Assembly (NCBI GenBank): GCA_946415665.1
Contig: CAMKTI010000020.1
Span: forward strand, 1 to 18,086
Origin: an uncultured Clostridia bacterium
GTDB taxonomy: Bacteria > Bacillota > Clostridia > Lachnospirales > CAMVHY01
DNA length: 18,086 bases
Reading direction: 5' to 3'
Position 1 is the stretch's first letter. Each line of letters starts with the position of its first letter. Positions 7,217 through 14,431 of this stretch are shown one piece after another. A program made the translations under genes and the position numbers. The notes under the pieces were generated by a model. The model saw only the letters and a program-made list of their open reading frames with translations, had not been told where the DNA came from and did not search any database.

Positions 7217-8041
7217 ATGCAAAGGATAAGACACAGTTTGAGACAAGAAAATATTGAAGGAAATACGTCAAACGAAAAAGAAGTAAAAACTGATTTTGAT
7301 GATGTTAGTAAGATTTATGATTTGCGTTTTGAAAATGAATTTAAGAAAACAAAATATTTTTCGATCACTATTGCCATTATTTATGCGATAAGTTTGATCA
7401 TTTTAGGATTAAGTTTAATTTCTACACCGACAGCAATTCCTATTTATGTAACATTAGCTATTTTAATTTTTGTTCCTATTGCGATCGCCTTGTATCATAA
7501 AAAACAAAAAGCGCAAGAATATAAACCAGATGATGAAGACGAAATATCAAGTGTAGAAAACAATCAGCTTCAAAACGTTAAGATCTTTACCAATTCAGTG
7601 ATCCATGAAATAAACAATGCTTATTTGTTACCTAGCGACGGTGAGAATTTACTTAAAAAATTTGACAAAGAGTTAAAACCGCAGATTTGTGCTTCCAAAT
7701 ATAGTCTCAAAATAGAAACAAATATAAAACCAATTTTAAAAACAGGTATTTATTTTTTTACATTTGCTTTTATTGGTGTAGCCGTAAATTTAATTTTTTT
7801 ACAGACAATTTTTATCTATATATCTCTATCAATTTTAGCGATAATTATTTTTTCTGTTGGATATAAAATACATAAAATAAATTTCCAGATAAAAAATTTA
7901 AATGATATAAATTATGATGATGATATTGTCGATAATGATATAAATTATGATGATGATATTGTCGATATTGAAGAATGGATACCAGAACAAGAAGATCCTG
8001 AAATATCCGAAATAGAAAATATAGGTTTATCCATTAGGTAG
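7217..8041 (+). CDS. Unrecognised membrane protein with two helical hairpins, 3' end set by IS insertion
   Basis: I do not recognise this 274-residue protein. ATG 7217 follows GGAGG (7203-7207) at 9 bases. An ATG at 7199 is also in frame but lies ahead of that site. It has a polar N-terminus of about 45 residues, a pair of membrane helices (about 50-100), a soluble loop of about 75 residues with ENNQLQNVKIFTNSVIHEINNA, a second pair of helices (about 180-225), and an acidic tail. The tail contains an exact 11-residue duplication (NDINYDDDIVD twice). The stop TAG (8039-8041) lies within the left inverted repeat of the IS, so the last residues and the stop are IS-derived and the protein was probably longer. 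It has its own promoter and no operon partner. Confidence 0.75.
   Translation: MQRIRHSLRQENIEGNTSNEKEVKTDFDDVSKIYDLRFENEFKKTKYFSITIAIIYAISLIILGLSLISTPTAIPIYVTLAILIFVPIAIALYHKKQKAQEYKPDDEDEISSVENNQLQNVKIFTNSVIHEINNAYLLPSDGENLLKKFDKELKPQICASKYSLKIETNIKPILKTGIYFFTFAFIGVAVNLIFLQTIFIYISLSILAIIIFSVGYKIHKINFQIKNLNDINYDDDIVDNDINYDDDIVDIEEWIPEQEDPEISEIENIGLSIR
7901..7966 (+). repeat. Perfect 33-bp tandem duplication inside the 274-residue orphan
   Basis: Bases 7901-7933 and 7934-7966 are identical and in frame, encoding NDINYDDDIVD twice. Complete identity at the DNA level indicates a recent duplication. Confidence 0.97.
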
Positions 8042-8380
8042 CGTTCACATAAAAATCGCATCAATCATAAAAGAAAGGGAAATGGTAGAAATAAAAATAA
8101 AGTTAAGTTTATTATAGCGAGTAAAAACTTTTCTAAAGCGTTTCAATCTCAGGAAATATTGTTCGATATTATTGCAATGTTTATAAAGATGTTTATCATA
8201 ACTCCAAGGTAACTTACGATTTTTTTTAGGTGGAACAACTGTTTTAAACCCGTGATTCTTCGCTAAAGCTAAAGTTTTTTCGTTTTCATAGGCTCTATCC
8301 ACCAAGAGATAACTATTATTTTTGGAATATATGGATTCAATCAACTTTATTCCTTTTTTACCTTATGTGAACGTTGCCTA
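8035..8380 (-). mobile_element. Internally deleted IS5-family (IS427-type) element with both ends
   Basis: The ends are an 18-base inverted repeat with two mismatches: TAGGTAGCGTTCACATAA at 8035-8052 and the complement of TAGGCAACGTTCACATAA at 8363-8380. The outer TA on each side fits a TA target duplication. Only about 345 bp lie between them, against roughly 0.8 kb for a full element. The right-end leader GGTAAAAAAGGAATAAAG is joined directly to the middle of the transposase gene. A related end lies at 17889. The element cannot be autonomous, but it retains both ends. Confidence 0.8.
8045..8344 (-). pseudogene. C-terminal half of an IS5-family DDE transposase
   Basis: 99 residues from a TTG at 8344 to a TGA inside the left inverted repeat. 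Recognisable blocks are SYLLVDRAYEN (second catalytic Asp), TVVPPKKNRKLPW, YDKHLYKHCNNIEQYF (catalytic Glu) and RLKRFRKVFTRYNKL, the usual C-terminus of IS427-group transposases. The N-terminal half with the first catalytic Asp is missing, so the protein would be inactive. AAGGAA upstream of the TTG comes from the element's own leader and could still allow translation. Confidence 0.88.
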
Positions 8381-8522
8381 AGTATTCAAATAACCGCATT
8401 GATAAACTTCCGATTGTCTTTGCTTACACCGCCATGTTATCTAGACTAAACCGTCAGATGCGGTTATATCAGTGCACACTTTACATCACTTATACCAAAT
8501 CCATGATACGTTTTTTTTTCAT
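8381..8522 (-). pseudogene. N-terminal transposase remnant with stops
   Basis: The minus strand has AGGAG, then ATG 8522 and a lysine-rich start, then after a frame change SDVKCALI*PHLTV*, and later HGGVSKDNRKFINAVI*ILR ending at 8381. This matches the family pattern SDxxWALIEPHL ... DNRKFINAVIWILR, with W changed to C or stop and E changed to stop. Several independent lesions show long decay. The plus-strand open frame over the same bases is a by-product. Confidence 0.65.
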
Positions 8523-8614
8523 GCTTATTTTGCTCCTGTTTTTTATTTTTCTCCATTATACTTTATTTTATAGTTTATCTCTCTTTTTTATCTTCTTCGT
8601 GTAGACATTCTCTA
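8381..8614 (-). mobile_element. Older decayed copy of the same IS, truncated at the younger copy
   Basis: On the minus strand from 8614, TAGAGAATGTCTACACGA is a degenerate match to the inverted repeat. It is followed by AAGATAAAAAAGAGAGATAAA, which resembles the younger copy's leader AAGGTAAAAAAGGAATAAAG, then by a ribosome site and an N-terminal transposase remnant. The copy stops exactly where the younger element's right end begins at 8380. Its own 3' half is not present. Confidence 0.55.
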
Positions 8615-8643
8615 AATAATATCATCTAACAATTTTATTGCTA

Positions 8644-9360
8644 TTATATTTTATCAAACACTTTGCCCAAACTATCATTTATCACTAAATCCGCCTTTTG
8701 ATCATAAAACGTAGAATCTTTATTTATTAAGACTAAATTTTTGCCTTTAAAATAATTTATTAATCCGCTGGCAGGACTTACTGTGAGTGATGTTCCTGCA
8801 ACAATTAATAAATCTGCCTCAGAAATTGCCTTTATTGAATCATTTAATATTTGGTAATTTAGCGTTTCCCCGTATAAAACTACATCCGGCTTTATTAATG
8901 CTCCACAAGTACATTTCGGAATATCGTTGCTATTAAATACATATTCAGCGCTATAAAATTTCTTACACTTAACACAATAATTTCTTAATACACTTCCGTG
9001 CAACTCATATACATTTTTCGATCCTGCTTTTTGATGCAGACCATCTATATTTTGTGTTACAACTGCCACAAGTTTTTTTTGTTTCTCTAACCCGACAAGT
9101 TTTCGATGCGTTGTATTAGGCGCATATTTCAAACAATTCATCTTGTCTATATAAAATTTATAAAATTCTTCCGTGTTATTCCAAAAAAATTCATAGCTTA
9201 ATATTAATTCTGGCGGATATTTATATTTTTGATTATATAATCCATCTTGACTTCTAAAATCCGGTATTCCACTTTCAGTAGACACGCCTGCACCACCAAA
9301 GAATACTATTTTATTACTTTCGGCCACTAATTTTCCAAAAGATTTAATTTTATCTTCCAT
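8644..9360 (-). CDS. cobB: Sir2-family NAD-dependent protein deacylase (sirtuin)
   Basis: Removes acetyl or other acyl groups from protein lysines, consuming NAD+ and releasing nicotinamide and O-acyl-ADP-ribose; cytoplasmic. The 238 residues are the normal length for a bacterial single-domain sirtuin. Seen: NAD-binding GAGVSTESGIPDFR (23-36), TQNIDGLHQKAG (102-113) with N104 and D106, catalytic H121 in ELHGS, a zinc site C129-x2-C132 and C150-x-C152, and GTSLTVSPAS. The start is supported by AGGAG nine bases upstream. It stands alone on the minus strand just after the IS relic, with a large dyad in its leader. No defence genes are attached, so a metabolic or regulatory deacylase is the likely role. 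Substrate preference cannot be told. Confidence 0.95.
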   Translation of the reverse strand: MEDKIKSFGKLVAESNKIVFFGGAGVSTESGIPDFRSQDGLYNQKYKYPPELILSYEFFWNNTEEFYKFYIDKMNCLKYAPNTTHRKLVGLEKQKKLVAVVTQNIDGLHQKAGSKNVYELHGSVLRNYCVKCKKFYSAEYVFNSNDIPKCTCGALIKPDVVLYGETLNYQILNDSIKAISEADLLIVAGTSLTVSPASGLINYFKGKNLVLINKDSTFYDQKADLVINDSLGKVFDKI

Positions 9361-9381
9361 CCAACAATCTCCTATTTTTAT

Positions 9382-9423
9382 TTATGCAATAAAAGCGATT
9401 TATAAATTTATATCGTTGCATAA
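9382..9423. repeat. Long interrupted palindrome in the sirtuin leader
   Basis: TTATGCAA (9382-9389) and TTGCATAA (9416-9423) flank an inner dyad, CGATTTATAAA with TTTATATCG (9396-9415), which pairs except for a two-base bulge. It lies 21 bases before the sirtuin start, downstream of a TATAAT (minus, 9441-9436) that lacks a good -35. It could be an operator or a leader hairpin. Confidence 0.55.
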
Positions 9424-9636
9424 AAACTATTTTATATTATAATATCATCAAAATAATCTGGTATCTACAAACTTATTTGCGATTATTTTTAGCCAAATTA
9501 CTAAAAAATATATTTTAATGCCGGTTTCAAACTTAATTCTGGCATATACTTTTTAAATCCCAAATACATCTTTAAGCATTTTTAAAAATATATATTAACT
9601 TTTTTAAAGAGTAATCGATTAAAATTTTTTTTGCTC
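9424..9636. other. Intergenic stretch between sirtuin and ABC operon
   Basis: No gene is seen. Apart from the isolated minus-strand TATAAT at 9441-9436, it is AT-rich sequence without recognisable repeats, RNA genes or coding remnants. Confidence 0.5.
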
Positions 9637-9670
9637 AAAAAAAAAACAGCTCTGATTATAAGCTGTTTTT
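9637..9670 (-). terminator. Rho-independent terminator of the ABC operon
   Basis: On the minus strand AAAAACAGCT and AGCTGTTTTT form a 10-bp stem around a nine-base loop, followed by a T-run (A-run 9637-9646 on plus). It lies 13 bases past the permease stop. The flanking A and T runs could make it work in both directions. Confidence 0.85.
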
Positions 9671-9682
9671 ATTTTAAAAAAT

Positions 9683-11071
9683 TTATTCTGATTTAATTGC
9701 TGTTAATGCACTTAATTTAGTTGCTCGTTTCGCTGGAAAATATCCTGAACATAAACCGACAAGACCCGCAAAAATAACTGCTGCTACACATAACCAAACC
9801 GGTATCAACGAAACAATTTTTTTTTCTGCTCCATCAGGCATATAACTAAACGAATCCATTGCAAAAAACGAAATACTTGTCGTATTTAAAACGTGAGAAA
9901 TAATTAAACTTAAGCCAACTCCAACAATTCCACCCAAAAAACCTATTATCCAAGATTCTATTAAAAAGATTTTTTTTATATCTTTAATCGATGCGCCAAT
10001 AACTTTCATAATTCCTATTTCTTTTGTTCGTTCATAAACAGACATAATCATCGTGTTTGCAATTCCAATTGCAGCAACAAATAAAGAAACTGCACCGATC
10101 GCTCCCAAAAGTGATTGCATATTTTTTGCCGTCGCTTTCATACTTTCTAAATATTCGCCATTATAATACAAATTATATCCCATTTTTTTTACTTGATCAG
10201 CGACATCTTTTACACAATCTAAATCTTTGCATTTTATATAAATATTGTCATAACCATCAGAGTTTTTATTGCCATAACGATTACTATTTGCGCCCGAACT
10301 TTTATTAAATTTTTCTTTCTCAAGTTTTAATTGTTTCACCTGTTCGATTGGCATGTAGCAATTATAATCATATTCTGCATAACTCGCACTTTTTTTTAGC
10401 AATCCAACAAATTTTACTGAATGTACTTTTGCTGGTTTTTGGTCGGGATCTTGTTCAACCAAACTTTTATTTTCTCCGTAATTCGAATCAACTGAAATTT
10501 TGATTTTGTCTTTCATAACATCGACAAGTGCTTTTTGTTCTTCTTGATCACCATAAAAATAATAATTTCTACGCTTAGTATTTTTTTCAAAATAAAACGG
10601 AATTGATGCGCCGCATAAAATATCAAACTTATCATCTTCTTGCAAAAGTCTTCCCGATTCTAATTCATAACCTAAATTTTTTAAAAAACTTGGTTCCAAT
10701 CCAACAAAACTTAAATTCGCAACATATTTTCCACTGACAGCTTTTATGCCATATAAATTTATAATCGGCGTCACAGATTCAACATTTTTTAACTGCTTAA
10801 AATTAAATATTGCTTTATCATCCATTTTTGATTTTTTACTCTCAGGCAAATTTTTATTAAAAACATCATCTATGCCATAAATTTTTATTAACGTTATATC
10901 CGAAATTTGATCCAACTGATTATCAAAATTTTTGTTTAATGCTAATCCTAAAGAAATCATAACAATAATCGACGCTGTTCCGATTACAACGCCCAAGATC
11001 GTCAAAAACGTTCTTAATTTTCTTTTAAATAAATTTTTTAATGCCATCAAAATAATATCAATATTATTCAT
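9683..11071 (-). CDS. ABC transporter permease, MacB/FtsX family
   Basis: Membrane subunit of a type VII (mechanotransmission) ABC system, 462 residues from ATG 11071 (TTG one codon earlier is an alternative). Layout: a cytoplasmic amphipathic start LFKRKLRTFLTILGVVIG leading into TM1 (about 20-45), a large extracytoplasmic MacB_PCD-type domain (about 50-310), then three C-terminal helices forming the FtsX domain. The conserved loop ERTKEIGIMKVIGAS lies between TM2 and TM3, and GYFPAKRATKLSALTAI ends the protein, as in MacB and LolCE relatives. It is the last gene of a three-gene operon. Its start overlaps the CARDB-like gene by about 8 bases, so translation is coupled. A terminator follows directly. 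Confidence 0.92.
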   Translation of the reverse strand: MNNIDIILMALKNLFKRKLRTFLTILGVVIGTASIIVMISLGLALNKNFDNQLDQISDITLIKIYGIDDVFNKNLPESKKSKMDDKAIFNFKQLKNVESVTPIINLYGIKAVSGKYVANLSFVGLEPSFLKNLGYELESGRLLQEDDKFDILCGASIPFYFEKNTKRRNYYFYGDQEEQKALVDVMKDKIKISVDSNYGENKSLVEQDPDQKPAKVHSVKFVGLLKKSASYAEYDYNCYMPIEQVKQLKLEKEKFNKSSGANSNRYGNKNSDGYDNIYIKCKDLDCVKDVADQVKKMGYNLYYNGEYLESMKATAKNMQSLLGAIGAVSLFVAAIGIANTMIMSVYERTKEIGIMKVIGASIKDIKKIFLIESWIIGFLGGIVGVGLSLIISHVLNTTSISFFAMDSFSYMPDGAEKKIVSLIPVWLCVAAVIFAGLVGLCSGYFPAKRATKLSALTAIKSE

Positions 11072-13172
11072 CAAGATCTTTTTCCTTTTTTTTCTTATAT
11101 ATTTTTTTAATCACAAAAACAACAATCAAAATCAAAATTATTATTACTGCGCTCCAAATAGAAATTTTTATCCAGTTAACTCCTTTTTTTTCTTCTGGCA
11201 AATTATTTAACATATCATTATTTTCTGGCTCTGGCTCGGGTTCTTTAACTATAATTACAAAATCTTTTTCTTGTGTTTTAACTTCGCCTGCATCATCTTC
11301 ATAACTTATAATTATTTTTCCTGTCTTTTCTCCAGTTTCTAACGGAGTAAAATTTCCTTCGTACGTATCGCTTGTACTCGTATTAACTTTTCCGTAATAC
11401 GTAGAACTTTGTTTGGCATCAAATCCGTCTCCTTCGATTTTTATCAACAAATTATTTAAATTTACTTTTCCCGTATTATAAAAATCAAACGTGATTGACG
11501 TCGGCTGATTTACATAAACTTCTTGAGGAATATTAATTTCACTCGTACTTAAATTTGCCATTTGTTTAACATTTATTCCGATTTTCTCAGACGATTTTAT
11601 TTCATTATGCTTTTGATCTTCGTATTCAAAATCAACCGTAACACTATAATTTTTTGGCAATGCCGTCGGAACCGTATATAATCTCAATCTCTTACTTACT
11701 GATGCTCCCGGAGCAACATCTCCTATAAAAAAAGTCGTGCTTCCATTTACAGGTGTAAAAACATTTCCTTTTTGTTCATTCGTACTTGTTGCCGCTTCGT
11801 CAATTGTCAAACTTACTTTAGTATTTTCTGCTCGTTTGGTTTTATGTGTATTTTTTAAAACCAAATCCAAATCAAACTCTGACCCTGCTGTTACAATCAA
11901 AGGATTTGTACTATAACTACTCACTATCATTTTTGGTTTGCTTTGTGGTTTATCAGAAGTTTCTTCTTCCGGATTATTTATATTTAAACTTGCATACTGT
12001 TCAAAAGTTTCGATTTCCGCTTTATCTTCATTAAAATTTCCATTTTCATACTCAACTTGAAATTTTATTGCGTAATTTTGTGTTTTAGATTTGCTTGTCG
12101 GCGCAAAAGCAAATAATAAATCTTTTGATTCAGATTTTTTTAATATCGGCGTGATAATCACACTTGAACTTTTTGGAACAACAGCGCCTTCTGTATCTGT
12201 AACCGCCGTAACTTTTATATTTTTTATATCTGTTCCTCCAATATTTTTTAATTTCAAAGATATATTTGCTTGTTCTCCAACATTAATATTTTTTACCGGC
12301 GAAATTATATCTGTTAATTCTAACAAAGCTTTTTGTTTTTCATTGCCACCTACTTTTACGTGATAAATAAAACTTTTTTCATACGTTTTTTCTTCGCCAT
12401 CTTTATTATCTTTATAACTAATTTTAAAAGTTATTGGATACGAACCAGTTTTTATTTTTGACGACGCAACAAAATCAAAAGATAATTTTTTTGTACTGCT
12501 AGCACGCATTTCAGAAAAATAAGTTTCAGCTGTTGAATTTGCCAAATTAATTTCATCATTTTTTAATCCGTCAAGACTTATTTTTACATCCTTTGCATTC
12601 TGCGAACTATTATTTTCCATATCCATTGACAAACTAAATTCTGTTCCGGGCATAATATTTGTTTTGTTATTTTTGATTTCAGTTAAGTTTATCGCCGGTC
12701 CAGAAGTTTTATTTTTCACTGTAACACTAAAACTATCACTGCTTTCAAAGTTTGTTTCCAGCTCATTTGTGAAAAAATATTTAAGATTAATATTATAATT
12801 TCCTGCTTTTGCATCATCATCTGCAATTAAATTTAATTTTATCTCTCGTTTCCCAACCGCAGAAATTACAGCAATTTCACTTTTATTATCAAGAATTTCT
12901 GTACTTATTGGCGCGCTCGAATCCGGTATAGCTTGAATCAAAATATTATAAGCTGAAGTTCCACCAGTGTTTACAACTTTCAATGTAATAGTTTTTTTTT
13001 CGCCAGCAACTAAAGTTACATTTGATAAATTAGCAATCTTTATTTTCGGTACAGCATTATTTATTTTTGTTTCTTGATATTCATCTTCTGCTTTAATAAT
13101 TATTTTTATACTAGACAAAAAAAATAATAGTAAGCAGGTAAAACATAAAATTTTTTTAAGCTTATTTTTCAT
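11064..13172 (-). CDS. Membrane-anchored extracellular protein with CARDB-like Ig-fold repeats
   Basis: A 702-residue surface protein with an N-terminal signal or anchor helix (about 5-25), a long extracytoplasmic part and a C-terminal helix IWSAVIIILILIVVFVI (about 672-690) ending in a lysine-rich cytoplasmic tail. The extracellular part is built of about five Ig-like repeats of 110-130 residues. Each opens with a similar strand pattern: NVTLVAGEKKTITLKVVNTGG, then TNIMPGTEFSLSMDMENNS, KNINVGEQANISLKLKNIGG, LIVTAGSEFDLDLVLKNTH and VYVNQPTSITFDFYNTGKV. This is the CARDB/NEW3 or COG1361 S-layer-like type. It lies between the ATPase (27-base gap) and the permease (overlap), so it is probably a subunit of that transporter, in the place MacA takes elsewhere. 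AAGGAG precedes the ATG. Ligand unknown. Confidence 0.87.
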   Translation of the reverse strand: MKNKLKKILCFTCLLLFFLSSIKIIIKAEDEYQETKINNAVPKIKIANLSNVTLVAGEKKTITLKVVNTGGTSAYNILIQAIPDSSAPISTEILDNKSEIAVISAVGKREIKLNLIADDDAKAGNYNINLKYFFTNELETNFESSDSFSVTVKNKTSGPAINLTEIKNNKTNIMPGTEFSLSMDMENNSSQNAKDVKISLDGLKNDEINLANSTAETYFSEMRASSTKKLSFDFVASSKIKTGSYPITFKISYKDNKDGEEKTYEKSFIYHVKVGGNEKQKALLELTDIISPVKNINVGEQANISLKLKNIGGTDIKNIKVTAVTDTEGAVVPKSSSVIITPILKKSESKDLLFAFAPTSKSKTQNYAIKFQVEYENGNFNEDKAEIETFEQYASLNINNPEEETSDKPQSKPKMIVSSYSTNPLIVTAGSEFDLDLVLKNTHKTKRAENTKVSLTIDEAATSTNEQKGNVFTPVNGSTTFFIGDVAPGASVSKRLRLYTVPTALPKNYSVTVDFEYEDQKHNEIKSSEKIGINVKQMANLSTSEINIPQEVYVNQPTSITFDFYNTGKVNLNNLLIKIEGDGFDAKQSSTYYGKVNTSTSDTYEGNFTPLETGEKTGKIIISYEDDAGEVKTQEKDFVIIVKEPEPEPENNDMLNNLPEEKKGVNWIKISIWSAVIIILILIVVFVIKKIYKKKKEKDLDE

Positions 13173-13199
13173 ATGAAAAAAAATCTCCTTTATATATTT

Positions 13200-13901
13200 T
13201 TATTTTTTATTTTCTATTTTATCAACATTTCCATCTCTTATATGAATAATTACGTTTGCATAATCTGAAATTTCTAAATCGTGTGTAACAATTATTAACG
13301 TTTGGTTATTTTTTTTTGCAATGCCCGTAATTAAATCCATCATTTCAAATGTTGTTTTAGTATCCAAATTTCCCGTTGGTTCATCTGCGAAAATTACTTT
13401 TGGATTATTAACAAAAGCACGAGCAATACTTACACGTTGTTGTTGCCCCCCACTCATTTGATTAGGTTTATGATTTAATCTGTTTTCCAATCCGACAAGT
13501 TTTAGCATTTCTTTTGCTTTTGCCATTCGAATTTTTTTTTTCACTCCTGAAAAAATTAGTGGCATACAAACATTTTCTAATGCACTCATGGTTGGAAATA
13601 AATTATAAGATTGAAAAACGAAACCAATATATCTTTTTCTAAACTCAGCCAATTTATTTTCATTAAACTTATCCAAACGAATTTTTTCGTTAAATAAAAT
13701 TTGGCCACTTGTTGGTTTTTCCAAGCCTGCCAATAAATTTAACAGGGTCGATTTTCCAGAACCTGAAGTTCCGATTATGCAATAAATTTTATTTGCCTCG
13801 AATTTCAAATTTATATCTTTTAAAGCAATTATTTTTTCTTGTCCCATCCGATAAATTTTTTTAATACTGTTGAGCCGAATAATTGTTTTATGTTTCTGCA
13901 A
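13200..13901 (-). CDS. ABC transporter ATP-binding protein, MacB/LolD type
   Basis: Cytoplasmic ATPase of the transporter whose other parts follow downstream. The 233 residues are standard. Seen: Walker A GTSGSGKS (44-51), Q-loop Gln97 in FVFQSYNLFPTMSALENV, signature MSGGQQQRV (149-157), Walker B VIFADEPTGNLD (169-180) and the H-loop His207 in VTHD. The DEPTGNLD and LFPTMSALENV patterns are characteristic of the LolD/MacB/FtsE group, in agreement with the FtsX-type permease. The start is TTG 13901 with GGAGGTG nine bases upstream. It is the first gene of the operon and has a good promoter about 35 bases before the start. Confidence 0.95.
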   Translation of the reverse strand: MQKHKTIIRLNSIKKIYRMGQEKIIALKDINLKFEANKIYCIIGTSGSGKSTLLNLLAGLEKPTSGQILFNEKIRLDKFNENKLAEFRKRYIGFVFQSYNLFPTMSALENVCMPLIFSGVKKKIRMAKAKEMLKLVGLENRLNHKPNQMSGGQQQRVSIARAFVNNPKVIFADEPTGNLDTKTTFEMMDLITGIAKKNNQTLIIVTHDLEISDYANVIIHIRDGNVDKIENKK

Positions 13902-13942
13902 AAAAATTTCACCTCCATATAAAAAAACAAATACAAGTTAAC

Positions 13943-13971
13943 ATTAGAACAGTCGCAAATTTTTAAATCAA
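13943..13971 (-). promoter_or_regulatory. Promoter of the ABC operon (extended -10)
   Basis: Minus strand: TTGATT (13971-13966), a 17-base spacer and TCTAAT (13948-13943), preceded by TGT, giving an extended -10. The transcript would start near 13936, leaving a short leader before the GGAGGTG and TTG start. Confidence 0.7.
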
Positions 13972-13985
13972 GTTTTTTAAATCAA
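13960..13985. repeat. Direct repeat overlapping the -35 of the ABC operon
   Basis: TTTTTAAATCAA occurs at 13960-13971 and again, with one extra T, at 13973-13985. The first copy contains the -35 box. A pair of regulator sites is possible, but the sequence is simple and AT-rich. Confidence 0.45.
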
Positions 13986-14220
13986 TTTTCAATTTGTATG
14001 CAAGCAAAAAAAGTAATATGCAGTTAAAATATAGCAGTGTTAAATTAAAATTAAATAAAATAAACATAAAAAGCAGAGAGAAGGCTATTAACATATTTAT
14101 TTAGAATGACAGATCAAAATACTACTTTTATTATATTACTTTTTGGTAAATAAAATTTTATTCTTATAACCGGTTTTAATTTTTTATATCAATAGCTGTA
14201 TGGCGTTTACATAAAATAAA
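13986..14220. other. Intergenic stretch between the 1124-residue orphan and the ABC operon
   Basis: No intact gene. AT-rich throughout. At 14203-14216 the sequence GCGTTTACATAAAA differs by one base from the IS left end (GCGTTCACATAAAA at 8041-8054), so it may be a relic IS terminus. Nothing else is recognised. Confidence 0.4.
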
Positions 14221-14319
14221 ACAGAGCAAGAAAAAAAAGAAAGATATGAAAAAGGTATGAAACTGGCAAGAAAACAATGTAAAAAGCTAGAGGAATTAAT
14301 TGTACACAAAAAAATATAA
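14221..14319 (+). pseudogene. Possible gene-tail remnant
   Basis: A 32-codon stretch reads as a charged helix containing KKERYEKGMKLARKQ and KKLEELI, ending at TAA 14317-14319. Its Lys/Glu heptad look resembles the C-terminal tails of Rpn/PD-(D/E)XK nuclease-like proteins, but it is too short and too simple to assign. It is closed upstream by a stop next to the IS-end-like sequence at 14203 and has no start signal. It may equally be chance in A-rich DNA. Confidence 0.25.
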
Positions 14320-14365
14320 AAGCAATTATGTTAACATATAGTAAAGTCAACATTACCATCAAAAC

Positions 14366-14394
14366 AAAAAACAGCTTTCATTAGCTGTTTTTTT
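14366..14394 (-). terminator. Rho-independent terminator of the 1124-residue orphan
   Basis: AAAAAACAGCT (14366-14376) and AGCTGTTTTTT (14383-14393) form an 11-bp stem with a six-base loop. On the minus strand it lies about 40 bases past the stop and ends in a T-run. The stem core AACAGCT is the same as in the terminator at 9637. Confidence 0.88.
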
Positions 14395-14431
14395 GCATAT
14401 AAAATCAAAATTAAAAAATTCAAACTTATGC

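Noticed and set aside
8389..8468. ATAACCGCAT and ATGCGGTTAT could form a 10-bp stem, suggesting a structured RNA
   Set aside because: The same bases read as transposase remnant on the minus strand and the 60-base interior does not fold further; chance complementarity is more likely.
8374..8604. Plus-strand open frame of 76 codons beginning at 8374
   Set aside because: It is antisense to the decayed transposase remnant, begins within the IS end, has no ribosome site, and its C-terminus is a run of Phe/Leu from T-rich DNA.
8644..9360. Sir2 as part of a phage-defence system (for example Sir2 with Argonaute or HerA)
   Set aside because: It has the compact zinc-containing CobB form with intact deacylase motifs and no defence partner next to it.
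10057..12363. Plus-strand open frames opposite the permease and the CARDB-like protein
   Set aside because: They are antisense shadows with Asn/Tyr/Phe-rich composition and no start signals.
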